Origin: CAZUCD01 sp964618855
Lineage (GTDB): Bacteria; Sumerlaeota; Sumerlaeia; SLMS01; JANRJK01
Assembly: GCA_964618855.1 (NCBI GenBank)
Contig: CAZUCD010000010.1
Coordinates: 1-43,247, forward strand
Direction of reading: 5' to 3'
DNA length: 43,247 bases
Shown here: positions 16,611-23,746 of the stretch, piece by piece
Layout: each line of letters begins with the position of its first letter
How positions within the stretch are numbered: the stretch's first letter is position 1
Program-made: the position numbers and the translations under genes
Notes under the pieces: generated by a model
The model's input: the letters and a program-made list of their open reading frames with translations, nothing else
Told to the model about the DNA's origin: nothing
The model's database searches: none

Positions 16611-17308
16611 ACGCCGGGGCGCCGCTCCCCCCTCACCTGAGGACGTTCTCGCGTTTTGCGGCGCTGACGGGCGCACGACCCGCCCCGGAACTTCCCTCGG
16701 GCCCGGGGGACGCAACCGAACGCTTCCTGGCCCTCACCGTCGCACGGGGAATGTTCCGGGCTGAAACGAACCTCCGTTTCATCGTCCGCCACCCCGGGGA
16801 AGGCACGAGGTTCATCCACCTGGGGGCGGGATCGGACACGGCCGCGATGGAGGCCAGCCGCCTCGCATCGGACTTCGCGGGGGCCCATCCCGCGCAGCCT
16901 CCCCCGCAAGTGCACAGGGGTCTTACTGACTCGGGCCGCGTGCCGTACATCGAGGTCAGAATGCCTGCGGGCGAAGAAGAAACGTCCTGCGTGGAGGCAC
17001 TCGAACCCCGAGTGCTCGCCGCGTACTTCGACGCCGGTGTCGAGGCCGAGGCGCTCGACCTTGCATCGGAACTGCGCCTTGCGGGCGTCGCGTGCTGGTT
17101 CTTCCACGAGGTGAAGAATCTCGCCAAGCACCTGCGGCTTGCGGATCGATTTGGTGCGGAGTGGATCGCCATCCTCGGGGGACGCGAGTGGGAGCATGGC
17201 TGCATCGCGCTTCGCCATGCGCAGTCCAAGGAGGAGTTCGTCATTCCCATCGACCGTGCGATTCAGGAAATCAGCTCCAGAGTCCCCGCGGAACGGTTCG
17301 GGGAATGA
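16607..17308 (+). CDS. Free-standing HisRS-type anticodon-binding domain protein
   Basis: A 233-residue protein with two parts. From about residue 135 (RVLAAYFDAGVEAEALDLAS) to the end it resembles the HGTP anticodon-binding domain of histidyl-tRNA synthetase: LASELRLAGVACWF, then NLAKHLRLADRFGAEWIAIL, GGREWEHGCIALRH and EEFVIPIDRAIQEI follow the family pattern in order. The first 130 residues match nothing I recognise, and no class II catalytic motifs 1-3 are present, so it cannot be a working HisRS. It could be a regulatory or tRNA-binding offshoot, similar in idea to HisZ but lacking its catalytic-like domain. It starts at GTG within the udk stop (4-bp overlap) and overlaps the PrsW gene by 4 bp. 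Function unknown. Confidence 0.75.
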   Translation: MNAGAPLPPHLRTFSRFAALTGARPAPELPSGPGDATERFLALTVARGMFRAETNLRFIVRHPGEGTRFIHLGAGSDTAAMEASRLASDFAGAHPAQPPPQVHRGLTDSGRVPYIEVRMPAGEEETSCVEALEPRVLAAYFDAGVEAEALDLASELRLAGVACWFFHEVKNLAKHLRLADRFGAEWIAILGGREWEHGCIALRHAQSKEEFVIPIDRAIQEISSRVPAERFGE

Positions 17309-18066
17309 TCGGCCCCGTTGTGCTCTCCGTGTTTCCGCTGATGGCCCTGGCCATGGCACTGCGCGGACTCGCCGGATGGAACGAAGTCGGCGACCGCAGG
17401 TTTTTCGGGGCATTGGCGGGCGGCGGACTTGGCGCGGCAGGCTTCGCCATCCTCATCGTGAGGTCCATTTTGGCCACAGCGGGGGGACAGCCCCCCTCCC
17501 TTCCCATTCATCAGGCGGTCTCGGTCCTGCTGGCACCCCCGGTTGAGGAGGCGTTGAAGGCGGGCGCGATCCTGCTGGTTGCCTCCGTGTTCCCCTGGGA
17601 TGACAGGCGGATCGGCCTGGTAGTCGGAGCCACGGCGGGACTCGCATTCGCGATGACGGAGAACGTGCACTTCTTCGTGCGCGCGGGTGAGGCGCTGGCG
17701 GGGAGGTCCACGGGCTCCACGGCGCACGGCCCGCTTGGATTCCTGGTCGCCTTCCTGCCCAATTCCGCGCTCGGGGTGTATGTCATGGAAAGGCTCCTCC
17801 TGGTCTCGGTGATGCACGGGGTGGGGGGAAGTTGGCTCGGTGCGGCGATGACGGGCCGCGGCCGGGCCCGCGCGCTGCCGCTCGTGATCGGCGTGCTCGG
17901 AGCCGCCGTCTTCCTCCACGCCGGCTGGAACGCCTGCGCCTGGCTCGACATGCGCCTTCCCTTCGCCAAGTCCCTGGGGGCCCTCGTCCTCTACTCATGC
18001 GCCATGGGAAGCGCGATCCTGTTCGTGCTTTCGCCGCGCACCGCCGCAGGGTCGCCGCCACCGTGA
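17305..18066 (+). CDS. PrsW-like intramembrane glutamic protease
   Basis: A 253-residue, largely hydrophobic protein of the PrsW/CPBP-related superfamily. Diagnostic positions are E81-E82 in APPVEEALKAG, ATAGLAFAMTENVHFF with E119-N120, H171 in SVMHGVGGSW, and FLHAGWNA with H205, W208 and N209. In Bacillus, PrsW cuts an anti-sigma factor (RsiW) within the membrane region; the substrate here is unknown and no anti-sigma gene is near. About seven or eight membrane segments are likely. The ATG overlaps the stop of the anticodon-domain gene (ATGA) and the gene's own stop overlaps the recO GTG, so it is embedded in a coupled cluster. Confidence 0.85.
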   Translation: MIGPVVLSVFPLMALAMALRGLAGWNEVGDRRFFGALAGGGLGAAGFAILIVRSILATAGGQPPSLPIHQAVSVLLAPPVEEALKAGAILLVASVFPWDDRRIGLVVGATAGLAFAMTENVHFFVRAGEALAGRSTGSTAHGPLGFLVAFLPNSALGVYVMERLLLVSVMHGVGGSWLGAAMTGRGRARALPLVIGVLGAAVFLHAGWNACAWLDMRLPFAKSLGALVLYSCAMGSAILFVLSPRTAAGSPPP

Positions 18067-18881
18067 TCGCGCGCCTGAACGCCATCGTGCTCGGCGTCTA
18101 CGACTCGGGAGAGTCCTCAGAAGTGGCGCACGTCCTGAGCGCCGAGCACGGCCCGCTGTCCATCATGGCCAAAGGTGCGCGACGAGCGAAGAGCCAAGTT
18201 GCCGCCGCACTTCAACCCCTCGCGCTCACGGAGCTCACGGTCCACATGCACGAGGACGCGGACATCGCAACCCTGCGCGATGCCGCCACCCTCCACGCGC
18301 ATCCCGAGTTTGCCGAGCAGCCCGCGCGGCTCGCGTGCGGGGCCGTCATCGCCGAGGTCGCCGCGGCGTGCTGCATGGCGCACCAATCCGCCCGCGAGAT
18401 GGTGGAGCTCGTGGTGCGCGGACTCGACGACCTGGCCTCCGCTGCGCCCGCATCGATCGACGCGAGGACGGCCCTTTGGCTGCTTCGGATTCTCGCAGCC
18501 AGCGGCCACTCCCCCGCCATCGATCCCGCGGTGCTCGCGCACCGGTCCGATCCCAAGCCACGCGTGTTCTGGCTGGAGATCAGCCGCGGCCGCGTGACGC
18601 TGGACGGATCGCAGCCACTGCACGCGCCCGCTTGGCCCCTCATGGCCGCGCGGGAGGACTACTTCCCACTCCCTCCCGAGGCGGTCCGCCTCCTGCACTC
18701 GTGCGCAGCCGGCGGCGAGGACGCCGCACTGGCAAGGCTGCATCCGCCGCTCGCCCAACAGCTCGTCAGGGGCCTGATGCTCCACGCGGAGCACCACCTT
18801 GACCGGCGCCTGCGCTCGGCGCGGTTCTGGAACTCTGTCGCGCCCGGCCCGGATTCCCGCGCCGGGATCCCGGGGGGCTAG
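18063..18881 (+). CDS. recO: DNA repair protein RecO
   Basis: A 272-residue RecO-like protein, which helps load RecA on SSB-coated DNA in the RecFOR pathway. The N-terminal OB-fold is visible as NAIVLGVYDSGESSEVAHVL, HGPLSIMAKGARRAKSQ and LQPLALTELTVHM, a typical RecO start. The helical C-terminal domain follows (CGAVIAEVAAACCM, HPPLAQQLVRGLMLHAEHHL). The zinc-finger cysteines found in many RecO proteins are missing, as in enterobacterial RecO. The start is GTG overlapping the prsW stop by 4 bp. The gene is the last of this run: a 9-bp-stem hairpin begins directly at its stop codon. Confidence 0.88.
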   Translation: MIARLNAIVLGVYDSGESSEVAHVLSAEHGPLSIMAKGARRAKSQVAAALQPLALTELTVHMHEDADIATLRDAATLHAHPEFAEQPARLACGAVIAEVAAACCMAHQSAREMVELVVRGLDDLASAAPASIDARTALWLLRILAASGHSPAIDPAVLAHRSDPKPRVFWLEISRGRVTLDGSQPLHAPAWPLMAAREDYFPLPPEAVRLLHSCAAGGEDAALARLHPPLAQQLVRGLMLHAEHHLDRRLRSARFWNSVAPGPDSRAGIPGG

Positions 18882-18905
18882 GCCGCGCAAACTGCCTTGC
18901 GCGGC
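18882..18905 (+). terminator. Hairpin directly after recO
   Basis: Perfect 9-bp arms GCCGCGCAA and TTGCGCGGC around a 6-nt loop, starting one base after the recO stop. There is no run of T after it, so it is not a classic intrinsic terminator; it may pause polymerase, protect the 3' end or help a factor-dependent stop. The tyrS start codon is 57 bp further on. Confidence 0.5.
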
Positions 18906-18962
18906 GGGGCACTTCACCGCACGCTCCCCCCTCCCCGAGAGGGGCATCCGTGCAGGTGGACC

Positions 18963-20243
18963 ATGCCGAACGCGAACATCATCCAGGCGCTGAAGGACCG
19001 CGGCCACTTCGACGCCGTCACAGATCCCCAGTTCGAGGACCTCGCCAACCGCGAGTCGCTCGTCGTCTACGCGGGTTTCGATCCGACGGCGCCTTCCCTC
19101 CACATCGGGCACCTCGTCGTCATCATGGGACTGAAGCGGTTCCAGATGGCCGGGCACCGGCCCATAGCCGTGGCCGGCGGCGGCACGGGAATGATCGGCG
19201 ATCCGTCCGGTAAGAGGACCGAGCGCACGATGCTCTCCGTGGAGGCGATCCGCGAGAACACGCGGCTCATCGGCCTCCAACTGGCCAAGTTCCTCGACTT
19301 CTCCGGACCTTGCGCGGCGAAGGTCGTAAACAACTGGGACTGGCTTGGCGCCATGTCGTTCGTGGACTTCCTGCGCGACGTCGGGAAGTACTTCCGCATC
19401 AGCGACATGCTGGAGAAGGAGTCCGTCAAGGCGCGGCTCGAATCCGAGGTGGGCATCAGCTTCACCGAGTTCAGCTACATGCTGCTTCAGTCGTACGACT
19501 TCGCCTGGCTCTACGAGCATGAGGGTTGCCGCGTCCAATGCGGAGGCAGCGACCAGTGGGGCAACATCACGGCGGGTGCCGACCTGGTCCACAAGTCCCT
19601 GCGCGGCAAGGCGTACGGCGTCACCTTCCCCCTGCTCATGACGGCCTCCGGGCAGAAGTTCGGCAAGAGCGAGGGGAACAGCGTCTGGCTCGATGCCAAG
19701 ATGACCTCGCCCTACGACTTCTTCCAATACTGGATGAGGACCGAGGACGCCGACGTGGGGAAGTACCTGCGGCTTTTCACCACGATGCCCGAGGAGGACG
19801 TGCAGCGGATCGTCCGCGACCACGCAGACGCGCCGGACAAGCGCGAGGGCCAGCGCAGGCTCGCACGCGAGATCACCACCATCGTGCACGGGCCCGACGA
19901 AACCCGCCGGGTGGAGGAGGCGAGCGCGGCCCTGTTCGGTGGCGCGACCCTGAATGCCGCGGCGGCCAACCTGGGTGATCTGTTTCCCGATGCGCCCACC
20001 GTGGAGGTACCACGCGCGAGCCTGGACGGCGAGGGAAGCACCGCTGCCGCCCTGTTCGTACTGGCGGGACTCGTCGAGTCCAAGGGCGAGGCAAAGCGCC
20101 TCGTCCAGCAGGGTGGCGCCTACATCAACAACGAACGCGTCGCGGACGCGGCCAGCCTCTGCGGGGCCGGCCAGCTCTCGCGCGACGGGGCGATGCTTCT
20201 TCGCTCCGGCAAGAAGAAGTACGTCCTGCTAAGGTTCGTGTGA
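18963..20243 (+). CDS. tyrS: Tyrosyl-tRNA synthetase
   Basis: A 426-residue class I aminoacyl-tRNA synthetase that charges tRNA-Tyr. The HIGH motif is at 47-50 (PSLHIGHLV), the second signature is KFGKS (232-236, in place of KMSKS), and the tyrosine-recognition strands YAGFDPTAPSLH and SYDFAWLY are present. CGGSDQWGNITAG is characteristic of the bacterial TyrS type. The last 65 residues form an S4 RNA-binding domain (SKGEAKRLVQQGGAYINNER). The reading frame extends further upstream, but homology starts at this ATG, with AGGTGG just before it. The large inverted repeat after the stop codon separates it from the transporter genes. Confidence 0.97.
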   Translation: MPNANIIQALKDRGHFDAVTDPQFEDLANRESLVVYAGFDPTAPSLHIGHLVVIMGLKRFQMAGHRPIAVAGGGTGMIGDPSGKRTERTMLSVEAIRENTRLIGLQLAKFLDFSGPCAAKVVNNWDWLGAMSFVDFLRDVGKYFRISDMLEKESVKARLESEVGISFTEFSYMLLQSYDFAWLYEHEGCRVQCGGSDQWGNITAGADLVHKSLRGKAYGVTFPLLMTASGQKFGKSEGNSVWLDAKMTSPYDFFQYWMRTEDADVGKYLRLFTTMPEEDVQRIVRDHADAPDKREGQRRLAREITTIVHGPDETRRVEEASAALFGGATLNAAAANLGDLFPDAPTVEVPRASLDGEGSTAAALFVLAGLVESKGEAKRLVQQGGAYINNERVADAASLCGAGQLSRDGAMLLRSGKKKYVLLRFV

Positions 20244-20245
20244 AG

Positions 20246-20300
20246 CGCCGCAACATCGTCCCCGCTTGACGCTTTCGGCCCGCGGGCCGACGTTGCGGCG
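20246..20300 (+). terminator. Large inverted repeat between tyrS and the ABC binding protein
   Basis: Outer arms of 13 nt (20246-20258, CGCCGCAACATCG; 20288-20300, CGACGTTGCGGCG) pair at 12 of 13 positions. Inside lies a perfect 14-bp palindrome, CGGCCCGCGGGCCG (20276-20289), that shares its last bases with the outer arm, so the two hairpins are mutually exclusive. No T-run follows. It can serve as a tyrS transcript end, or as an attenuator-like switch in the leader of the transporter genes; the sequence alone does not decide. Confidence 0.45.
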
Positions 20301-20329
20301 AACTGTTGATCCATCCTCAGGGGAACTCC

Positions 20330-21160
20330 ATGGACAGAGCAGCCGCTCCGATCCGGTGGTCTTGGCTGCCGGGCCTGATGAGCATGATCGCCGCGCTGAT
20401 GCTGGGCTGCGGCTCAGGGGAACAGGACAAGCCCGCAGGGCGCGCAACACCACCGCGCACCAAGCCGGCGGAATCCCAGGCCGAGAAGCCGCGCGTCATC
20501 CGTGTCGGGACCGAGGCTGCCTATCCCCCGATGGAGTTCGTCGACGACAAGGGCACCGTCACGGGATTCGATGTGGACCTGATTCACGAGGTCGCCAAGG
20601 CGGGCGGCTTCGAGGTGAAGGTCGAGAACGTCTCGTGGGACGCGTTGTTCGGGATGCTCGCCAATGGCGAGATCGACGTCGCGATCTCCTCGATTACGAT
20701 CACGGACGAGCGCAGGAAAACCATGAACTTCAGCGAGCCGTACTATCGGAGCGGCCAACGCCTGATCCTGCATTCGAAGCACAAGGACGCCAACCTCACC
20801 CTCGACCGGATGGATGGCATGCAGGTCGGCGCCCAGATCGGGACCACGAGCGCGGAGTTGGTGGCGAAGGAACACCCCAAGGTCACGCTGCGCACCTTTG
20901 AAAACGTACCCTTCGGACTGCGCGACCTCGACCAGGGGAACCTCGACGGCTTCGTCGTGGATGACCCGGTGGGCCGCTACTTCGTATCGAGGGGCGAGTA
21001 TCTCAACCTGGTGTTCACGGAAAAGGAATACACGTCGGAGGAGTTTGGAATCGTCATCCGCAAGGGCGACGACGAATTGGTCCGCCAAATCAACGAGGCC
21101 CTGAAGAAGGCAAAGGAATCCGGCGTTGTTGACCAGCTCAAGGACAAGTGGCTCCGCTAA
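20330..21160 (+). CDS. Amino-acid ABC transporter substrate-binding lipoprotein (family 3)
   Basis: A 276-residue solute-binding protein of family 3, which delivers polar amino acids to an ABC permease. The lipoprotein signal ends in ALMLGC, with lipidated C27, followed by a short Ser/Gly/Lys linker. The mature domain starts VIRVGTEAAYPPMEFVDDKG and contains GFDVDLIHEVAK, LANGEIDVAISSITITDERR and NFSEPYYRSGQ, all typical of His/Gln/Arg-type binding proteins; the arginine in TDERRK probably holds the substrate carboxylate. AGGGGA stands 7 nt before the ATG. The permease gene starts inside its last codons. No ATPase gene follows, so the transporter must share one from elsewhere. The amino acid carried cannot be named. 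Confidence 0.93.
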   Translation: MDRAAAPIRWSWLPGLMSMIAALMLGCGSGEQDKPAGRATPPRTKPAESQAEKPRVIRVGTEAAYPPMEFVDDKGTVTGFDVDLIHEVAKAGGFEVKVENVSWDALFGMLANGEIDVAISSITITDERRKTMNFSEPYYRSGQRLILHSKHKDANLTLDRMDGMQVGAQIGTTSAELVAKEHPKVTLRTFENVPFGLRDLDQGNLDGFVVDDPVGRYFVSRGEYLNLVFTEKEYTSEEFGIVIRKGDDELVRQINEALKKAKESGVVDQLKDKWLR

Positions 21161-21908
21161 CGCCGCATGGTGGGCCGTCCTGATCGGGGCGGTGATCGCG
21201 GCGTGCGTGGGGTACTTCCGAAACGAGAACCTTCAGCGGCTCGCGCCGATCCTCATCCAGGCATCGGCGGTGACCGGGGCGTTGTGCGCCACGGGTGGGG
21301 CCATCTCGTCCCTGATCGGGATCCTCGTGGCCATGATGCGCGTTTCGCGCAAGGCACCCGTCCAGTTCCTTGCCGCGGCCTACGTGGAAGTTTTCCGCGC
21401 GATTCCGCTCCTCGTCATCCTTCTGCTCGTCTACTTCGGCATCAATCCGATGCTGAAGCCCGCGGTCACGGGCCTCACCACCGACCTCAGCCTCGACCGG
21501 TTCTGGTCCGCCGTGGCCGGGATCGCCCTTTGCTACGGAGCCTACGTGGGCGAGGCGGTCCGAGCCGGCATCGAGGCGATTCCGATCGAGGAGATCGAGG
21601 CCGCCTCCCTGGAGGGGAACCGCTTCCAAGTCTTCTACCACGTGATCATCCCGCAGGCGCTGCGCATCATCATGCCGTCGTGGACCAACGAGATGATCGC
21701 CCTGCTCAAGGACACCTCGCTCGTGTATGCGGTTGGGCTCGCGGACATCACATGGCGCGCCAAGGAGTTCGGCTCAAGCACCGGGCGGCTGTTCGAGGCC
21801 TACATCGCCGTGGCGGTCACCTATCTCGTGCTGACGCTGATCCTCAGCCGCGCGTCGCGGTGGATGGAGCGCCGCTGGCACGCGGAGATGTTCCTGTCGG
21901 GTAACTAG
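21126..21908 (+). CDS. Amino-acid ABC transporter permease (HisM/GlnP type)
   Basis: A 260-residue membrane permease of the polar-amino-acid family. It has the N-terminal motif YVEVFRAIPLLVILLLVYFG and the EAA loop EAASLEGNRFQVFYHVIIPQ that docks the ATPase, followed by MPSWTNEMIALLKDTSLVY. Five or six membrane helices are visible. No ATG fits the frame; TTG at 21126 with AAGGA 8 nt upstream is the best start, giving a 35-bp overlap with the binding-protein gene and implying translational coupling. The matching ATP-binding subunit is not in the window. Confidence 0.92.
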   Translation: MLTSSRTSGSANAAWWAVLIGAVIAACVGYFRNENLQRLAPILIQASAVTGALCATGGAISSLIGILVAMMRVSRKAPVQFLAAAYVEVFRAIPLLVILLLVYFGINPMLKPAVTGLTTDLSLDRFWSAVAGIALCYGAYVGEAVRAGIEAIPIEEIEAASLEGNRFQVFYHVIIPQALRIIMPSWTNEMIALLKDTSLVYAVGLADITWRAKEFGSSTGRLFEAYIAVAVTYLVLTLILSRASRWMERRWHAEMFLSGN

Positions 21909-21947
21909 CACAGCGCCCGCCGGGTCGGGCCAAACCAAGGAGATGCG

Positions 21948-22640
21948 ATGAAGATGGAAAAGACAGTCGTCATCATAGGGGCATCGCGCGGGCTGGGACT
22001 CGAGTTTGCACGCCAATACTCCGCCGACGGTTGGCAGGTGATCGGCACCGTCCGCAGGGAGGCCGACGCGGTTCGCCTGCGCGAGTGCCCACAGGCGGAG
22101 GCGATGGTCCTCGATGTTCTCAGCGAGAAATCCTACCAGGAGTTCGCCGCACGCCTGGCCGACCAATCAATCGTCCCAGACGTGGTGATCCACAACGCGG
22201 GGGTGAACCTCGACGCACAGGGCACCTTCACCACCACGAAGTTCGCCGACTGGGACCGCACCTTCGCCGCCAACGTTACGGGCGCCGTTGGGACCGCGCG
22301 CTACCTCCTGCCCCTCATGCCGGAGTCCCGGGGCGCCAAGGCGGTCTTCATCACGTCGGAACTCGGCAGCATCGAGCGCTGCAACGGCGGCTTCCTCCCC
22401 TACCGCGCCTCCAAGGCCGCGCTGAACATGCTGGTGAAGTGCCTCGCCGTCGAACAGGCGAAGCGAGGGGTCCTGTGCATCGCCATGCATCCCGGCTGGG
22501 TGAAGACCGACATGGGCGGCCCGAACGCGCCCCTTGAAGCTCCGGACTCCATCCGCCGCATGCGCGACGCGATCAATCGCACTGCCATGAGCGACACGGG
22601 GGCCTTTCTCGACCTGAACGGGGCCCGGCTACCGTATTGA
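21948..22640 (+). CDS. Short-chain dehydrogenase/reductase
   Basis: A 230-residue classical SDR with a Rossmann fold. The cofactor loop is GASRGLG (instead of the common TGxxxGIG), the structural motif HNAGVN follows, and the catalytic set is Ser in FITSELGS with YRASK (Tyr and Lys four apart). MHPGWVKTDMGG is the usual cofactor-closing segment, and RTVRREADA after the second strand suggests NADP(H). The family includes sniffer/CsgA-like carbonyl reductases, which this most resembles, but the substrate is unknown. AAGGAG is placed just before the start. It may be transcribed with the transporter genes 39 bp upstream; it converges on the VOC gene. Confidence 0.88.
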   Translation: MKMEKTVVIIGASRGLGLEFARQYSADGWQVIGTVRREADAVRLRECPQAEAMVLDVLSEKSYQEFAARLADQSIVPDVVIHNAGVNLDAQGTFTTTKFADWDRTFAANVTGAVGTARYLLPLMPESRGAKAVFITSELGSIERCNGGFLPYRASKAALNMLVKCLAVEQAKRGVLCIAMHPGWVKTDMGGPNAPLEAPDSIRRMRDAINRTAMSDTGAFLDLNGARLPY

Positions 22641-22662
22641 GGACGCCCGCGTCGCACCCCGG

Positions 22663-23157
22663 CTATTCCTTCAGCAGGTCATCCAGGTCCAGTGGTTCCG
22701 TGAACATCCCGAGTTCGCCCTCGACGGAGCGCGGCCACTCGGACGGCGGCCGATCACGGTACAGTTCCAGCCCGTTGCCATCCGGGTCGCGGAGGTACAG
22801 CGCCTCGCTCACACCATGGTCCGCCGCGCCATCCAGGGCTATGCCCGCGCGCTTGAGCCGCCGGAGTGCATCGGCAAGCGCCGCGCGGCTTGGATAGAGG
22901 ATCGCCACGTGGTAGAGTCCCGTCGAGCCCGGGGGCGGCGGCGCACCACCACGGCTCTCCCACGTGTTCAGCCCGATGTGGTGGTGATATCCGCCCGCGG
23001 AAACAAACGCGGCCCGCGAGCCCATGCGCTGCGTCAGCTCGAACCCCAGGACGCCGCAATAGAACGCGAGCGCGCGTTCGAGATCGGCAACCTTGAGATG
23101 CACGTGTCCGATGCACGCATCCGGATGGATTGGGGGGACGCCTGACGATTCGTTCAT
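22663..23157 (-). CDS. VOC-family (glyoxalase/extradiol dioxygenase) protein
   Basis: A 164-residue vicinal-oxygen-chelate protein with two beta-alpha-beta-beta-beta modules. Candidate metal ligands are a histidine in GHVHLKVADL (H18 or H20), H83 in LYHVAILYP and E131 in GLELYRDRP, matching the His-His-Glu set of catechol-2,3-dioxygenase-like proteins. The stretch LRDPDGNGLELY is a strong family mark. It corresponds to the first half of two-domain CatE-like proteins. The reading frame extends 156 bp further upstream, but the first strand begins soon after this ATG. A stable hairpin lies 26 nt before the start and may affect translation. Reaction unknown. Confidence 0.85.
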   Translation of the reverse strand: MNESSGVPPIHPDACIGHVHLKVADLERALAFYCGVLGFELTQRMGSRAAFVSAGGYHHHIGLNTWESRGGAPPPPGSTGLYHVAILYPSRAALADALRRLKRAGIALDGAADHGVSEALYLRDPDGNGLELYRDRPPSEWPRSVEGELGMFTEPLDLDDLLKE

Positions 23158-23182
23158 GGCATCTCTGGCCATCCACTCGGGA

Positions 23183-23201
23183 CCGGAGGAGAATCCTCCG
23201 G
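23183..23201 (-). repeat. Short hairpin upstream of the VOC gene
   Basis: Perfect 8-bp arms CCGGAGGA and TCCTCCGG with a 3-nt loop, 26 nt before the VOC start codon on the minus strand. The arms contain GGAGG and CCTCC, so the structure could hide a ribosome-binding sequence; this is inference. Confidence 0.4.
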
Positions 23202-23279
23202 CCGGGCAGTACAGTGCGAGCCCCTCGTGCCGCGCACCGCACCGCCAGCCTGCTTGCGGAGCATGCTCTCGATCCGAAG

Positions 23280-23330
23280 TGGTGGGCCCGCCGGGACTTG
23301 AACCAGGAGCCAACGCTCAATCAGACCGGC
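23280..23330 (-). pseudogene. Degenerate tRNA 3' portion with encoded CCA
   Basis: On the minus strand the end reads like a tRNA: T-arm CCTGG-TTCAAGT-CCCGG (23307-23291), acceptor 3' strand CGGGCCC, then ACCA ending at 23280. The T-stem has one T-C mismatch at the middle pair. At the right distance upstream a loop CTGATTG (23324-23318) could be a GAT (Ile) anticodon loop, but its stem does not pair properly. There is no D-arm and no GGGCCCG strand to complete the acceptor stem. It is therefore a decayed tRNA or a tRNA 3' end left by an integrated element, not a working tRNA gene. Confidence 0.5.
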
Positions 23331-23538
23331 TCTGGCATTATAATTGTTATGCATGTTCTCCAGCCAGAATAGAGATTGTTGCCATCTCTCAAGCGGGCGT
23401 TCCCGCGCGACCCGGGGGACGGCAATCTCGAGTGCTTCTGCCACGGGCCGGAGGATGCCTACCCTCGCCCGCGAAAGCTACGACCTTCGAGTTGCTGGGG
23501 AGAATCCAGAGTGCGCCTTGTGATGTGCCCACATGGCT

Positions 23539-23572
23539 TGAAGAACCCGGCAAAAAGCCCCCGGGTTCTTCA
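23539..23572 (-). terminator. Strong hairpin downstream of rpoN
   Basis: Perfect 12-bp arms (TGAAGAACCCGG at 23539-23550 and CCGGGTTCTTCA at 23561-23572) around a 10-nt loop. Read on the minus strand the loop contains TTTTT, but no T-run follows the stem. It lies about 175 bp past the rpoN stop and could end or protect that transcript. Confidence 0.45.
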
Positions 23573-23746
23573 CAACTCCACAGCCCCGACGATGAGGGGG
23601 AAGATGGGTCTGGGAAGTCCATCCGCGACCACGGAGCGGGGGACTCTCATCGCGGGTGGTATGGCGGCTTGGTCGGGCGAGGTCGACTTTCCTCGCTTCG
23701 ACCTGCCGGACCTGGGGCCGGTCTCGAACGCGGGGTGCGGTGACCT

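Larger units (their letters stand above)
23158..23746. other. 590-bp gap between VOC gene and rpoN
   Basis: No convincing protein gene. It holds a hairpin just upstream of the VOC gene (23183-23201), a degenerate tRNA 3' end (from 23280), an AT-rich patch around 23335-23375 that stands out from the GC-rich surroundings, and a 12-bp-stem hairpin (23539-23572). The mixture looks like the scar of an old insertion or decayed genes. Confidence 0.6.

Noticed and set aside
23685..23694. GAGGAAAGTC on the minus strand, as in the conserved 5' region of RNase P RNA
   Set aside because: The rest of that region (continuing as CCGGGCT) and the ACAGAA...CGGCTTA 3' motif are missing downstream, so only ten bases agree.
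23280..23720. The region as a tmRNA ending in a T-arm and CCA
   Set aside because: No 5' half with the conserved TTCGAC stretch and no tag-peptide reading frame could be found.
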